This document shows, one piece after another, positions 6,333 through 15,780 of a stretch of DNA of 42,529 nucleotides. A program made the translations under genes and the position numbers. How positions within the stretch are numbered: the first letter of the stretch is position 1; each line of letters opens with the position of its first letter. The notes below the pieces were generated by a model. The model made no database searches. It worked only from the letters and a program-made list of their open reading frames with translations, and was not told where the DNA came from. The stretch is from Ruminococcus sp. (GTDB taxonomy: Bacteria > Bacillota > Clostridia > Oscillospirales > Ruminococcaceae): positions 1 through 42,529 of the forward strand of contig SVNQ01000012.1 in assembly GCA_015066865.1 (NCBI GenBank), written 5' to 3'.

Positions 6333-8564
6333 TCACTCTGTTTGTCGGGTCACAATGTTCTTGTCCACTTTCAGTTCACCGCAGCTTTTTATCCTGCGGC
6401 GGATTGTTTTTTCTTCCACTCCCAGATATTCTGCCAAGTCCTGCACCGTCACATCGCCGCTGACATTCACCGCATCAAAGGTGTTGAGCAGTTCCGCATT
6501 CTTATCCGCTGCCTTTGCCTTTGCAGCTCTTTTTTGTGCTTCACCGCCACGCTTGCCGCCGATCTGATACGACTGCATCTGTGATTCCGTCTGTAGGTCC
6601 TTCAGCACGCCGAGCGTGTCCTCCTCGTGTACGGGGTACTTAAACCAGAGGTTCTTCGGCTCGAACTTCGGGAACTCTCGCAGCGTGCCTTCCATGCGCC
6701 ATGCTGTCATTTGCTGAATGCGCTGATCGGAAGCTGTCAGCTCAGCTTTCAGTGCCTCATACTGTTCTCTTGCAAGATTATCGCAGCAAAGCTTGACCGC
6801 CGCATTCCTGCTCAGGAGATCGTCGGGGCTTGCTTCCTCCGCTGCATTCGGTGCAAAGCGGTTAAGATACCCTGCGCAGATGCTGCACGCCGCACGGTTC
6901 TTTGATTGCCGTATGATGTCTTCGGTCAGGTCAAGCTCCGTCATGTCAATAAGTGCATCGGGATCACGGGCGAATACGCCGGAGCCTGATGCTCTGTCCA
7001 TGGATCGCTTGCCGCCCTGAGAGCCCTTGCTGTGATGGTGGCAGTAGATCACGGCGCACCCGAGCTGCGTGCAGACCTTGTCAAACTGATTGCAGAAATG
7101 TGCCATCTGATCGGCGCTGTTTTCATCGCCGGTGATGACCTTGTAGATCGGGTCAATGATCACGGCGATGTAGCTGTTTTTCCTTGCACGTCTGATGAGC
7201 TTCGGTGCAAGCTTGTCCATAGGTTCGGTAACGCCACGCAGATTCCAGATGTCAATGCTCGACAGATGCTGCGGCGGTATATTAAGTGCCCGATATACAT
7301 CGTGAACTCTGTGGATGCAGGATGCCTTGTCAACCTCAAGATTGACATACAGCACCTTTCCCTTTGCACACTGCCATCCAAGCCACTTGCGCCCCTCTGC
7401 AATGGCAATGCACATCTCAATGAGCGCATAGGATTTTCCTGCCTTTGACGGTCCTGCAATGAGCATCTTGTGTCCCTGACGCAGTACACCATCAATGAGC
7501 GGCGGTGCAAGATCCGGCATATTCTCCCACAGCTCTGCCATGTTTTCAAAGTCCGGAAGATCATCCGTGATACTGTCCACATAGTCCTTCCATTCCGCCC
7601 ATGTTGCAAAGCCTATGTTGGTTGAGAGCAGGAACTGCTTGTTTTCACCACGAACAAAGCCGGGCATTCTGGAGAGTCTGGAGGGATTCTTGTTCTGCCT
7701 GTCCACCTTCAGACCGTTCTTGTCACAGACATTATACAGGAATTCCACACGCTTGCGGTATTCATCATAGCTGCCTGCATCCACTCTGACAATTGCGTGC
7801 AGGGACTTCTTGCCTGAGTGTACAAGGCAGGCAATGGGGAGCTGCAGTTCCTGCAGAATGCCGTGCTGCTGTTCAATTGGCAAATGGTCGGATTCTACCA
7901 ATGCATAACGGAAGTCTGTGACATTCTCATTTTTGCCGCCCTTGCCGTCCAGAGGATTGAAGCGGATCCAGGCGCCGCACTCAGGATTTGCATCGCCGAA
8001 AACCTTTCCAATGTCCCCACCGCATTTTGCGAGCTCGGAAAGAAGCTTTCCTGCAGTTCTGTCGCAGCAGCCTGCGGTCGGGAGATACTTGCCATCATTG
8101 TTCTGCCAGCATTCTGTGACATAGCCGACATTTTCACCGGAATCAAACAAAGTTTCGATATACTTGGTGATCTGCGCCACAGGGTCCCATTGTTCCGGCT
8201 CTCGCACCGGCAAAGCCTGTACCTGATTCGGGGATGTTACCACATAATCTTCACCAATATAATCATTCCAGTCAAGTGCAGAACCGCCGGTGCTTTTTTT
8301 TGGCTGGAACCCGTTATCGAGTGCCATTTTTACAATGGTTCCGGCAGTGACAGGATGCTCAGAGCCGCTGAAGCTGCGCCATTTCTTTTCACATTCTCCG
8401 GAATGGTAGCGTGCGCTGTCCCTTGCTGACCACGCATCCCACACCATCACATCATAGCCTGCATCCTTGAGTGCCATGCCGACATTGCACCAATCCTGAT
8501 AATCAAGAGCTGCGGGGTCGATGTAGTCAAGCAGTTCATCAAGGTTGTCGTTCCTATATTCCAT
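6333..8564 (-). CDS. Phage primase-helicase fusion (PriCT/AEP-like, RepA-like ATPase, C-terminal HTH)
   Basis: 743 aa. Residues ~1-75 (DYQDWCNVGMALKDAGYDVM ... CEKKWRSF) match the PriCT-type domain that accompanies archaeo-eukaryotic primases. Residues ~150-330 resemble an AEP/RepB-like primase. Residues ~350-560 are a RepA/KaiC-like ATPase with Walker A AGPSKAGKSYALIEM, Walker B IAVIIDPIYK and the YCHHHSKG segment. The C-terminus has a helix-turn-helix, VTVQDLAEYLGVEEKTIRRR. It should prime and unwind DNA at the phage fork. The start overlaps the SF2 helicase stop by 11 nt. Confidence 0.85.
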   Translation of the reverse strand: MEYRNDNLDELLDYIDPAALDYQDWCNVGMALKDAGYDVMVWDAWSARDSARYHSGECEKKWRSFSGSEHPVTAGTIVKMALDNGFQPKKSTGGSALDWNDYIGEDYVVTSPNQVQALPVREPEQWDPVAQITKYIETLFDSGENVGYVTECWQNNDGKYLPTAGCCDRTAGKLLSELAKCGGDIGKVFGDANPECGAWIRFNPLDGKGGKNENVTDFRYALVESDHLPIEQQHGILQELQLPIACLVHSGKKSLHAIVRVDAGSYDEYRKRVEFLYNVCDKNGLKVDRQNKNPSRLSRMPGFVRGENKQFLLSTNIGFATWAEWKDYVDSITDDLPDFENMAELWENMPDLAPPLIDGVLRQGHKMLIAGPSKAGKSYALIEMCIAIAEGRKWLGWQCAKGKVLYVNLEVDKASCIHRVHDVYRALNIPPQHLSSIDIWNLRGVTEPMDKLAPKLIRRARKNSYIAVIIDPIYKVITGDENSADQMAHFCNQFDKVCTQLGCAVIYCHHHSKGSQGGKRSMDRASGSGVFARDPDALIDMTELDLTEDIIRQSKNRAACSICAGYLNRFAPNAAEEASPDDLLSRNAAVKLCCDNLAREQYEALKAELTASDQRIQQMTAWRMEGTLREFPKFEPKNLWFKYPVHEEDTLGVLKDLQTESQMQSYQIGGKRGGEAQKRAAKAKAADKNAELLNTFDAVNVSGDVTVQDLAEYLGVEEKTIRRRIKSCGELKVDKNIVTRQTE

Positions 8565-10152
8565 TTGTCACCTCTGGTTGGTATTCTTTGGGGTTGATAC
8601 TATGCGGTACACGCCAACCGTTACAAGCAATACGGTCAATCAGATTTTTAGCAGAATCAAATTTCCAGTTTCCTACATGAAGAAATCCGTACCGTTCCAG
8701 ACAGCGTATCTGCTTCGGTGTTGCAAGCCCGTCAAGCTGACGCTGTGCACAGGCTTTCAGAATCTTTTCTGCCTTTCCTGCGCAGTCAACGCCATCGGGA
8801 TTGATACCCCTCTTTTCGAGCGCTGCACGCTGCTTGTCGGACGGAGGCTGTGCTTCCCATCCGAATGCAGGGGTATACCCCGACAAATCGGATGCCTGAA
8901 TGCTCATTGCATACTGGATGGGATCGACAAGTTTTGACTTGCGCTTCTTCATTGCTTCGAGCTTTTCGGCAAGGGAACGCTCTCTTTCTGCCTGTACTTC
9001 ATCAGATGCAGTCTTTTCAGCGGCTTCAATGTCAAGCGGAATGCATGCAGCTGATTCCATGTTCTTTGTCATCTTCTGCGCTACTTCCGCATCCTCTGCA
9101 ATCAGGCACGCAGGACGGCACAGTTCGTGCTTTTCGGTATTCCACAGAAAATCAAGTAAGAGCAGATGATCTTTGTTCGGTGCAAGTCGGGTTCCACGTC
9201 CAACCATCTGGCAGTAGAGTGCCCTGACCTTTGTGGAGCGCAGCACCACTACGCAGTCCACATCCGGGCAGTCCCAGCCTTCCGTCAGCAGCATGGAGTT
9301 GCACAGGACATTGTATTTGTTCTCTGCAAAATCCTGCAGGACCTGCTCACGGTCATCGGAATTGCCGTTGACCTCTGCCGCACGGAATCCATGGGCATTG
9401 AGGATGTCACGGAATTTCTGCGAGGTTGCCACAAGCGGCAGGAACACTACTGTTTTTCGGTCATGGCAATGCTTTGACATTTCCTCTGCGATCTGTTCGA
9501 GGTAGGGGTCAAGTGCGGTTGCAATATCGCCGGGCTTGTAATCGCCGGCAGACGTGCCGACGTGACGAAAATCAATCTGAATCGGGAGTGTCAGCGCACG
9601 GATGGGAACGAGGTATCCTGCCTTGATTGCCTGCGGAAGTGTATATTCATAAGCCAAGCTATCAAAGATCTGTCCGAGGTTCTTTTGATCGCCCCTGTCT
9701 GGCGTTGCTGTCACGCCGAGTACATTTGCACCCGTGAAGTGATTGAGAATCACCTGATAACTGTCTGAAATAGCGTGGTGGGCTTCGTCGATGATGATCG
9801 TGGAAAAGTAATCGGACGGGAACTGATCAAGCCTCTTTTGCCGCATAAGCGTCTGCACCGAACCTACCACAACCCGGAACCATTGCCCGATGCAGGTTTC
9901 TGATGCCTTTTCAACTGCGGATTTCAGCCCCGTCACTTTCTCCAGCTTGTCTGCAGCCTGCTGCAGGAGTTCTCCACGATGTGCAAGAATCAGGACTCTG
10001 CCGCCCCTGCGGACTGCATCTTCCGTGACCACTGCAAATACTATTGTTTTACCGCATCCCGTAGGGAGAACAAGCAGGGTTTTCGCCCTGCCTGTGTCCC
10101 ATTCATTCCAGACCGCTTCTCTTGCCTCCTGCTGATATGGTCTGAGTTCCAT
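8554..10152 (-). CDS. Phage SF2 DEAD/DEAH-box helicase
   Basis: 532 aa. Motif I is LPTGCGKT near residue 31, motif II IDEAHH, motif III VTATP. The second RecA domain has VFLPLVATSQ, LTEGWDCPDVDCVVVLR and the motif VI region QMVGRGTRLAP. The order is that of UvsW/RecG-like phage helicases, which remodel forks and D-loops. A linker rich in charged residues precedes a C-terminal segment, WEAQPPSDKQRAALEKRGI, typical of these phage versions. GGAGG precedes the ATG. It sits between the DUF669 protein and the primase-helicase. Confidence 0.88.
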   Translation of the reverse strand: MELRPYQQEAREAVWNEWDTGRAKTLLVLPTGCGKTIVFAVVTEDAVRRGGRVLILAHRGELLQQAADKLEKVTGLKSAVEKASETCIGQWFRVVVGSVQTLMRQKRLDQFPSDYFSTIIIDEAHHAISDSYQVILNHFTGANVLGVTATPDRGDQKNLGQIFDSLAYEYTLPQAIKAGYLVPIRALTLPIQIDFRHVGTSAGDYKPGDIATALDPYLEQIAEEMSKHCHDRKTVVFLPLVATSQKFRDILNAHGFRAAEVNGNSDDREQVLQDFAENKYNVLCNSMLLTEGWDCPDVDCVVVLRSTKVRALYCQMVGRGTRLAPNKDHLLLLDFLWNTEKHELCRPACLIAEDAEVAQKMTKNMESAACIPLDIEAAEKTASDEVQAERERSLAEKLEAMKKRKSKLVDPIQYAMSIQASDLSGYTPAFGWEAQPPSDKQRAALEKRGINPDGVDCAGKAEKILKACAQRQLDGLATPKQIRCLERYGFLHVGNWKFDSAKNLIDRIACNGWRVPHSINPKEYQPEVTNGI

Positions 10153-10164
10153 TGATTACCTCCA

Positions 10165-10755
10165 TCAGTTAAAGGATCCCGGTGTCCAGTTTCTTGCAGG
10201 CTGCGCATACTGCTGCTGTGCAGGAGGTGCTGTCTGCTGCTGAACGGGGGGTGCATACTGCTGCTGTACAGGGGGAGCAAGTGCGGGCTGATCGTAAGCA
10301 GGATACAGCATCTTGATCTTGTTCGACTGCTTGTCTTGTCCATCATTGCCCTTGTAGTTGTCCACATAGACCTTGCACACACCGCTCTTGCCCATCAGTT
10401 CGGGAGTCCAGAGCATGCGCATCGGTTCGCCTTTTTTCTTCAAGCCAATGGATGCAAAAAATTCTGACAGCTTGCCTTCAAGTTTCTGGTGCAGAAGATA
10501 ATTTTCTGTGATCAATGTGCTGGTGCCATCGGGAGCATGCACACGGAATGTGACAATCGCCTTCGGGCAGGGCGGGATCTTATCGCCGCCGTTGTATCTT
10601 GCACGCTCAAACTTCTCGATCGTGAAACGGTAATCTCCTGCAGGCAGCAGCACAAAGCTGCTTTCCTGCTGAATGGTACTGTCCCAATCGTACACACCGT
10701 CATTCTGCGGTGATGTGTTCTGCTGATAGGGATTCTGATTATAATATTCGCTCAT
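10165..10755 (-). CDS. DUF669-family phage protein, probable ssDNA-binding partner
   Basis: 196 aa. The core FVLLPAGDYRFTIEKFERAR and KAIVTFRVHAPDGTSTLITE matches DUF669, a phage replication family found next to Sak4-like ATPases. The C-terminal third is a low-complexity tail of repeated PPVQQQYA/PPAQQQ units with an aromatic end, like the flexible tail of SSB proteins. I infer ssDNA binding from this architecture and context. AAGGAGG precedes the start. Confidence 0.75.
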   Translation of the reverse strand: MSEYYNQNPYQQNTSPQNDGVYDWDSTIQQESSFVLLPAGDYRFTIEKFERARYNGGDKIPPCPKAIVTFRVHAPDGTSTLITENYLLHQKLEGKLSEFFASIGLKKKGEPMRMLWTPELMGKSGVCKVYVDNYKGNDGQDKQSNKIKMLYPAYDQPALAPPVQQQYAPPVQQQTAPPAQQQYAQPARNWTPGSFN

Positions 10756-10767
10756 GATATTTCCTCC

Positions 10768-11847
10768 TTAGTGTAATCTGTTGACAGTAATGCATTCCAT
10801 GACCTGCGCCCATGCGCCGATCAGGACGGCGTTGACAAAATCTTCGGGATAGTCACGCAGGGGCATGCCCTTGGGCATATATCCCTTTGCAACAACAACA
10901 GCTTCGAGCTCCTCTGCTGTGACGCACTGTGCTGACATGAGATCTGCAAGTGCTTTTGGAACGCCTACAGGCGGTGTATAGCCTGCTTCGGGAGTGTCAA
11001 TCACTACACTGCCATCAAGCGGATTCGTTGGAATCTCCATTGCCTGTGCCTTTTCAAGCATTTGCTGACATGGCGTCTGTTCGGCAGATGCAGTGTTGTA
11101 AGCATTGAAATTATCGGGGATCACCGGTGCTATGCTCTCCCATGCAAGAGGCAGCTCTTCGGGCAGTCCCTGACGGTTCTTTGCATCCCAACAGGGGTGA
11201 TGGGACGTGTACATCACACGCTCACGACCTGCAGCCTTGTGCTTCTTGCCCTTGTCATCGGTTGCAAAGACGTGGGTTTTGTAGTTGAGGAACAGCACCA
11301 TATCCGCCCATTCCTTGACAAGCGGGGAAATCTGGGAACCAGTCTTTTTTCCGAGCTTCAGTTCCCAGCGGTCGTACTGTCCCATTTCCTCGGGCAGTTC
11401 ATATTTTCTGGTAGCTGCATGGCATGTGATGACCACATTCACACCCCGTGCTGTCAGATCTTCGAGGAGTGTGAGGAATCGTGCGATCTCTTCACGTTCG
11501 TACACATAGCCGTTGCCATAGCCGAAATCTTCAATGCCCTTTTTGTTGTGCTGACCGCAGAGATTGTCAATGCACAGCTGCTCTGCCCAGTCGAACGTAT
11601 CAATAATGATCGAACTGCAAGGTACACCGCCGTTCATGATGAACTTGATTTCATCAATCAGCATCTGCCAGCTTGTGGGCTTCGGAAGTCTGCGGACGTC
11701 CATGCCGTCCGTACTGCCCTCCGTGTCAATAAAAATGGGATTCGGGAAACGTGCTGCAAGGCTGGACTTGCCCACGCCCTCTGCGCCGTACAGCACGACC
11801 TTCATGCCCTTTCCGACAACCTTGCCGGATGTAATTTCAAAATTCAT
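10768..11847 (-). CDS. Sak4-like RecA-fold recombination ATPase (AAA_24 type)
   Basis: 359 aa. Walker A LYGAEGVGKSSLA at residues ~19-31, FIDTEGSTDGMDVRRLP following, Walker B SSIIIDTFDWAEQL, and a conserved VNVVITCHAATRKYELPEEM block. This is the arrangement of Sak4-type phage single-strand annealing or recombination ATPases. It is followed by the DUF669 protein, as in many Firmicute phages. The final ~100 residues (PEAGYTPPVGVPKALADLMS onward) are a less conserved tail. Confidence 0.83.
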   Translation of the reverse strand: MNFEITSGKVVGKGMKVVLYGAEGVGKSSLAARFPNPIFIDTEGSTDGMDVRRLPKPTSWQMLIDEIKFIMNGGVPCSSIIIDTFDWAEQLCIDNLCGQHNKKGIEDFGYGNGYVYEREEIARFLTLLEDLTARGVNVVITCHAATRKYELPEEMGQYDRWELKLGKKTGSQISPLVKEWADMVLFLNYKTHVFATDDKGKKHKAAGRERVMYTSHHPCWDAKNRQGLPEELPLAWESIAPVIPDNFNAYNTASAEQTPCQQMLEKAQAMEIPTNPLDGSVVIDTPEAGYTPPVGVPKALADLMSAQCVTAEELEAVVVAKGYMPKGMPLRDYPEDFVNAVLIGAWAQVMECITVNRLH

Positions 11848-11862
11848 ACTGCTGCTCCTTTC

Positions 11863-13188
11863 TTAAAATGTACCCGCTGTCCATTTTGCCTTGGTCGGAG
11901 TTTCCTGCAAATCTTCGGTACGATCTCCGCTGCTGCCGCTTGCCGAAGGCAAAGGCACCAAATTGTCAGCACGGACTCCGTGCCCGTCTTCAATGATGAT
12001 GCTGCATTCGTCGCCCGTGCTGACTCTGGTTGCAATTGCCTGCAGATTCTCAGCTTCAAGCCATGCGCCGAACTCTTTCAGCGTGTTCAGATCCATTTGT
12101 TCCAGTTTGTCGATCAGTACAAAACCGCATTCGGGGTTGAGTCTGCGCACGATCGCCGTTGCAACTCTCAGCTGCTCAGAACCGCTCATGCAGTCCCATG
12201 CCTTCCCCTGATAGAGCAGCATGCCGTTCTCAACGGACAGCCCCGGCAGCGGCAGATCAGCGGAATCCAGCAGGCTCTGTCTTGCAATGCGGACGCCCTC
12301 GATCTGCTCGGTAAGACTCCTGTACTGCTTTTCGTAGTTCTCCGCTTCACTGACCGCATGTTCCTTATTGAGATTATCTCTGATTTTGGCATTGATCACG
12401 TCAATGTCAGCAATGCTCTTCTCAAGCTCTGCCGTGGACTCATCCTGCAGATCCTGTGCGGATTTCCTTGCCTGTACAGCGTCATATTCTGCCTTGGCAA
12501 GGATATGCTTTGCTTCTTCCAGTGCTGCCCTTGCCTTGACAACAGCATCCTCACAGCGGTCACGCTCAGCACGCAGTTTCTGATTTTCTGCATTCTTCAG
12601 CAGGATCGCCTGTTGTCTGGAAATCAGTTCCGATGCAGATACAGGCGTTTCCGGCATGCCTTCCCAGTACTGCATTTCATTTGCATATTTGCGTTTCTGG
12701 TCGGCAATCCTGCCGATGGCAAGGCGCTCATTGTAAAGCTTGTTTTCTTCTTTTTCCATCTCTGCAAGCTGCTCACCTACGCCGATGATCTTCAGGAGCG
12801 TATCTGCCTTTTCCTTGCCGCTTGCATGCATGAATTTCGGAAGGTCAAGTGCAAGCTTTGAAATAAAGCTGTCAAGCAATTGCTGCCCGGACTTGTTACC
12901 CTGCGGATCAATGACTTTCAGTGCGCTGTTCTTGCCTTTTCGTTCTGCGATCAGCCCGTTTGAGAGAGTAACACGCAGCATAGGATCACTGTAGGCCCCC
13001 TCACGGGCAGCATTGGTCGGACGAAATTTCTCACCGCCCAGCGCCCAACAGAGCGCATCAAGGACGGAGGTTTTGCCCTGCCCGTTATCCCCTCCGATGA
13101 TGGTCAGACCGTTCTCGGAGGGCGCAAGGCTAACCGCCTTGATGCGCTTGACGTTTTCAATTTCCAGACTATTGATTTTTACGCTCAT
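11863..13188 (-). CDS. SMC/Rad50-like AAA ATPase of the phage recombination module
   Basis: 441 aa. N-terminal IENVKRIKAVSLAPSENGLT with Walker A GGDNGQGKTSVLDAL, a long coiled coil over residues ~130-290 (heptad-rich AERDRCEDAVVKARAALEEA), then the C-terminal half-site CMSGSEQLRVATAIVRRL (ABC signature) and FVLIDKLEQMD (Walker B). It is a miniature RecN/SbcC-like ATPase without a zinc hook. Phage forms accompany recombinases and exonucleases, and no separate SbcD-type nuclease is nearby. AAAGGAG precedes the ATG. Confidence 0.82.
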   Translation of the reverse strand: MSVKINSLEIENVKRIKAVSLAPSENGLTIIGGDNGQGKTSVLDALCWALGGEKFRPTNAAREGAYSDPMLRVTLSNGLIAERKGKNSALKVIDPQGNKSGQQLLDSFISKLALDLPKFMHASGKEKADTLLKIIGVGEQLAEMEKEENKLYNERLAIGRIADQKRKYANEMQYWEGMPETPVSASELISRQQAILLKNAENQKLRAERDRCEDAVVKARAALEEAKHILAKAEYDAVQARKSAQDLQDESTAELEKSIADIDVINAKIRDNLNKEHAVSEAENYEKQYRSLTEQIEGVRIARQSLLDSADLPLPGLSVENGMLLYQGKAWDCMSGSEQLRVATAIVRRLNPECGFVLIDKLEQMDLNTLKEFGAWLEAENLQAIATRVSTGDECSIIIEDGHGVRADNLVPLPSASGSSGDRTEDLQETPTKAKWTAGTF

Positions 13189-13192
13189 TGTT

Positions 13193-14050
13193 TTACTCCT
13201 TTTCTGTCAGCGGTTTAATATTCTGCAGGAGCCTGTCGGACAGTCCTGCGGTCTGCTGTGTGTAAAATTCGATGTTCTCATCCTGAGTATGTGAGAGCAG
13301 GAACTCCGTCAGGCGCTTCATGGCATCAACGGCATTTGCAAGATACGCCCTGAACACGGGGCGTGTGTCGGTAATTTCCATCGGAAGTGCCTCCTGCCGC
13401 ATTTCGGCATTACGGAGACGAAGCTCATATTCACTGCGCACACGGTCAAGCTCTGCGTTCTTCTGCTCTATGATGTTGTTGAGCCGTGCCAGCTCCTGTT
13501 CATCCTGTTCAGCAACTGCCACCTCAACAGGGCGCTGTTCCAATTCCTTGATCTGCTGGACAAGTTCTACATTCTTCTGCACCATGTTTCGGGTTTTGCT
13601 TTTCGCAGTTTCCAGTGCTTCGGCGGCTTCTTCGTTCTTTTTCTCCAGTGCCTTGATCTGGGCTTTCAGCTCACGGACGGAGGTTTCTTCGATGTTGACG
13701 GTCTGCTGGATCTCTTTACGGTCGGCAGGGTCGAGCATGGCGAGGAGTCCAAGTTTCTTGATTCCAATTTGTGCACCCGAGTGCACAAATTCTTCACGCA
13801 GGTTTTCAGCAACAGAAATATATGTGTACGCCTGTCTGCGGCGGATGCCCACTTCATTTTCCGTGTAATCCTCAAAGTTCTGATACCCCAGTTCCTTGTA
13901 GAGCTTGCCGTCACGCATCTCTTTCAATCCCTTGCAGACCTCGTACAGGCTTTCCTGCATGGCGTGTGCGTTGGCGGCGATATGTCTTGTCAGACGGACC
14001 GCCTTGTCGTAGTTGTCCGATACGATGACGGTGGGTTTTGTTTCAGTCAT
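13193..14050 (-). CDS. DUF3102-like DNA-binding coiled-coil phage protein
   Basis: 285 aa. The N-terminal domain (HAMQESLYEVCKGLKEMRDG KLYKELGYQNFEDYTENEVG IRRRQAYTYI, residues ~30-80) is the DUF3102/KorB-type helical segment seen in mobile elements. Residues ~120-215 are a coiled coil (ELKAQIKALEKKNEEAAEAL). The end is a small helical domain. The family may bind DNA or organise replication, but no biochemical role is certain. It overlaps the PcfJ-like gene by 4 nt (ATGA). Confidence 0.7.
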   Translation of the reverse strand: MTETKPTVIVSDNYDKAVRLTRHIAANAHAMQESLYEVCKGLKEMRDGKLYKELGYQNFEDYTENEVGIRRRQAYTYISVAENLREEFVHSGAQIGIKKLGLLAMLDPADRKEIQQTVNIEETSVRELKAQIKALEKKNEEAAEALETAKSKTRNMVQKNVELVQQIKELEQRPVEVAVAEQDEQELARLNNIIEQKNAELDRVRSEYELRLRNAEMRQEALPMEITDTRPVFRAYLANAVDAMKRLTEFLLSHTQDENIEFYTQQTAGLSDRLLQNIKPLTEKE

Positions 14051-15333
14051 GCACTTATCCTCACTTTCTCTCTTTTCTTTTCAAAATGCGGCTCGATATA
14101 TCCAAGCCATTCCTTTACAAAATCCTTGACATCCTGTGGTGGTTCTGCATTGCTTTTGCACCTGCACTGCACGATCCGTCCACCGGCTGAAAGCTCCAGC
14201 GTCGCATAGGGCTTGTCCGGCTCGTCCGCTTTGCGAATGAACAGGATATGCAGCTTTCCATATGCATGGCGTTTAGCATAGCCGCCTACACAGTGGTTCA
14301 TCTTCTTGCCTTCAATAGTGATCTCTTCCATGCTATCCGGCTGGCGGATAAGGTAATTACCCGACCGGAAATTCAAGAATTCCCGTTCCGGCATTCGTTT
14401 GCGGAATTCTGCGATCGTTTCCTGATCGTGCTGGTACTGGATGATGGCCGACAAGCGCCCATGCATCTCCGCAAAATCATGCGGAAAACAAATTGCCGTG
14501 TCATGCAAGTCATAGTGCAAAAGCTTGCACTAGTTGATATAATCCTTATAATCGTTTAGACTGATTTCCTGTGTTGCAAAGTACGCTGCAAGGCGGCTTG
14601 GGGATTTGCCGATTTCTCTGCGTACTTCATCGAAGATGTATTTACTGTAACCGAATGTTCTGGCAAGCCCCAGAATTTCATCCGGCGGTAATTTCGGGTA
14701 CATTTCACGCCAATAAATATACTCCTGATAGCGGTTCTCCTGTCCTTTCAGAGCCTTAAATTCCGTTCGATTGAGCCGCAGCATCTTCAAGAGGTTGTTG
14801 CTCTTCCAGTCGATGCAGGCAAGCACATCCAGCGATCTTGTTCCGCCCCAGTAACCGGACTGTGTTTCGATCAGAACATCGTATCCTGCTTTCATTGGAT
14901 ATTCGATATTCGGATACTTGCAGTAGATACGCATATACTCCATCAGCAGCCCAATACCGATTTTGTTGGCACAACTGTATTTCATGCATGATCTTTGCAG
15001 AGCATTCCATCCGAAGACGGAATAGGAGTTGTCGAAACTGTAACCGTAGCCCGGCGAACAGAACACCGGCTCACGAAACTCCTTTCTGATGCTCCACCCC
15101 TTGTAATCATCAAATCCATACCTGCAGAAGCCCTCTTTTCCGGCGAATACATACCGCTGACGCTCAATCAGTTTGCCGTCATAATAACGGTGAAAACACC
15201 TTGCAAACAGCTCTTTTCCGTGAGTGAGGAACACTACGAAATTCTGCGCACCCTTGCCCTTCATCTGTTCCATGAGGGATGCAGGTACTTCGGGGAAGCT
15301 GTGCAGCAGTTCCTCCTTTCGTTCTTTCCGCAT
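14047..15333 (-). pseudogene. PcfJ-like protein interrupted by an in-frame amber codon
   Basis: Codons 1-267 (15333-14533) and the continuation (14529-14047) are in the same frame, separated only by TAG at 14530-14532. Together they give about 428 aa, normal for PcfJ-like proteins of conjugative and phage elements. The junction reads DYIN-stop-CKLLHYDLHDTAICFPHD; CAG-to-TAG would explain it. The C-terminal half keeps the family signature KKMNHCVGGYAKRHAYGKLH and LFIRKADEPDKPYATLEL. The second half could restart at TTG 14520 but has no good ribosome site. Options are nonsense mutation, amber readthrough or two subunits. PcfJ function is unknown. Confidence 0.75.
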
Positions 15334-15341
15334 ACGTCACC

Positions 15342-15718
15342 TCAGAAATCCAGCAGATCATCAAGCGATACGCTCATACCGCTCGTTCTGCTCGTCATGG
15401 TGATCTCCGGCTTTTGCTGCTTTTCGGCAGCGTTCCCGATGAGATCTATTTCCATTCGAAATGCACCTTTGCACCTGTGAAATAGAACTCCACAGCCTTC
15501 TGGTATGCTTTCAGGTCGCTAATGCTTCTGCCAACGCCTTTCGCAACTGCATCCAGGCACTGCTGAAACGTCTTGCCGCTCTGCTCAATTGCCTGTCTGA
15601 ACTCCGGTTCCTGATCGCAGAAGAGCTGCAGAGCTTTGGCAGTTTCGTCAGCGATGGCTTTTTGAATCTGTCCTTTGATCTGCTTCACATTAAAATATTC
15701 TTTCATATCCATTGACAT
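15342..15718 (-). pseudogene. PcfK-like (possibly AcrIIA9-related) protein with a 3' frameshift
   Basis: The first frame runs from ATG 15718 (GGAG 5 nt before) to a TAG at 15446-15448, about 90 aa: MSMDMKEYFNVKQIKGQIQK, SGKTFQQCLDAVAKGVGRSI, AYQKAVEFYFTGAKVHFEWK. Another frame continues from ATG 15455 to 15342: MEIDLIGNAAEKQQKPEIT then SVSLDDLLDF, which reads like the usual C-terminus of this family. Adding one A at GAATGG (GAAATGG) restores a ~127 aa protein. It lies next to the PcfJ-like gene as in pcfJK pairs. From memory, database entries link PcfK-like proteins with AcrIIA9 Cas9 inhibitors; this needs checking. Confidence 0.55.
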
Positions 15719-15740
15719 TTCCTCTCCTTTCTGGTATAAT
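15712..15740 (+). promoter_or_regulatory. Perfect consensus sigma-70 promoter, antisense to the early genes
   Basis: TTGACA at 15712-15717, 17-nt spacer, TATAAT at 15735-15740 on the plus strand. The -35 lies inside the first codons of the PcfK-like gene and the -10 inside the first palindrome. A GC hairpin followed by ATTTTTCTTTT (about 15783-15817) could end a transcript of roughly 70 nt. Confidence 0.5.
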
Positions 15741-15761
15741 ACCAGTCTGGTATAATACCAG
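15731..15761. promoter_or_regulatory. Two tandem perfect 15-bp palindromes, probable operators
   Basis: CTGGTATAATACCAG at 15731-15745 and again at 15747-15761, one base apart, centres 16 bp apart. Each is a perfect palindrome about a central A/T. They lie between the Cys-rich gene and the PcfK-like gene, next to its ribosome site. TTTACA precedes them on the minus strand as a possible -35. The binding protein is unknown. Confidence 0.65.
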
Positions 15762-15780
15762 TGTAAACTTTTCTTTTCCC

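Noticed and set aside
11062..12861. 599-aa open frame on the plus strand
   Set aside because: It lies antisense to the Sak4-like and SMC-like genes, both of which carry Walker motifs; its translation is Cys/His-rich and random-looking.
14047..15333. Stop-codon recoding of TAG in this phage
   Set aside because: No other gene in the window contains an internal TAG, so genome-wide recoding is not supported; a local event is more likely.
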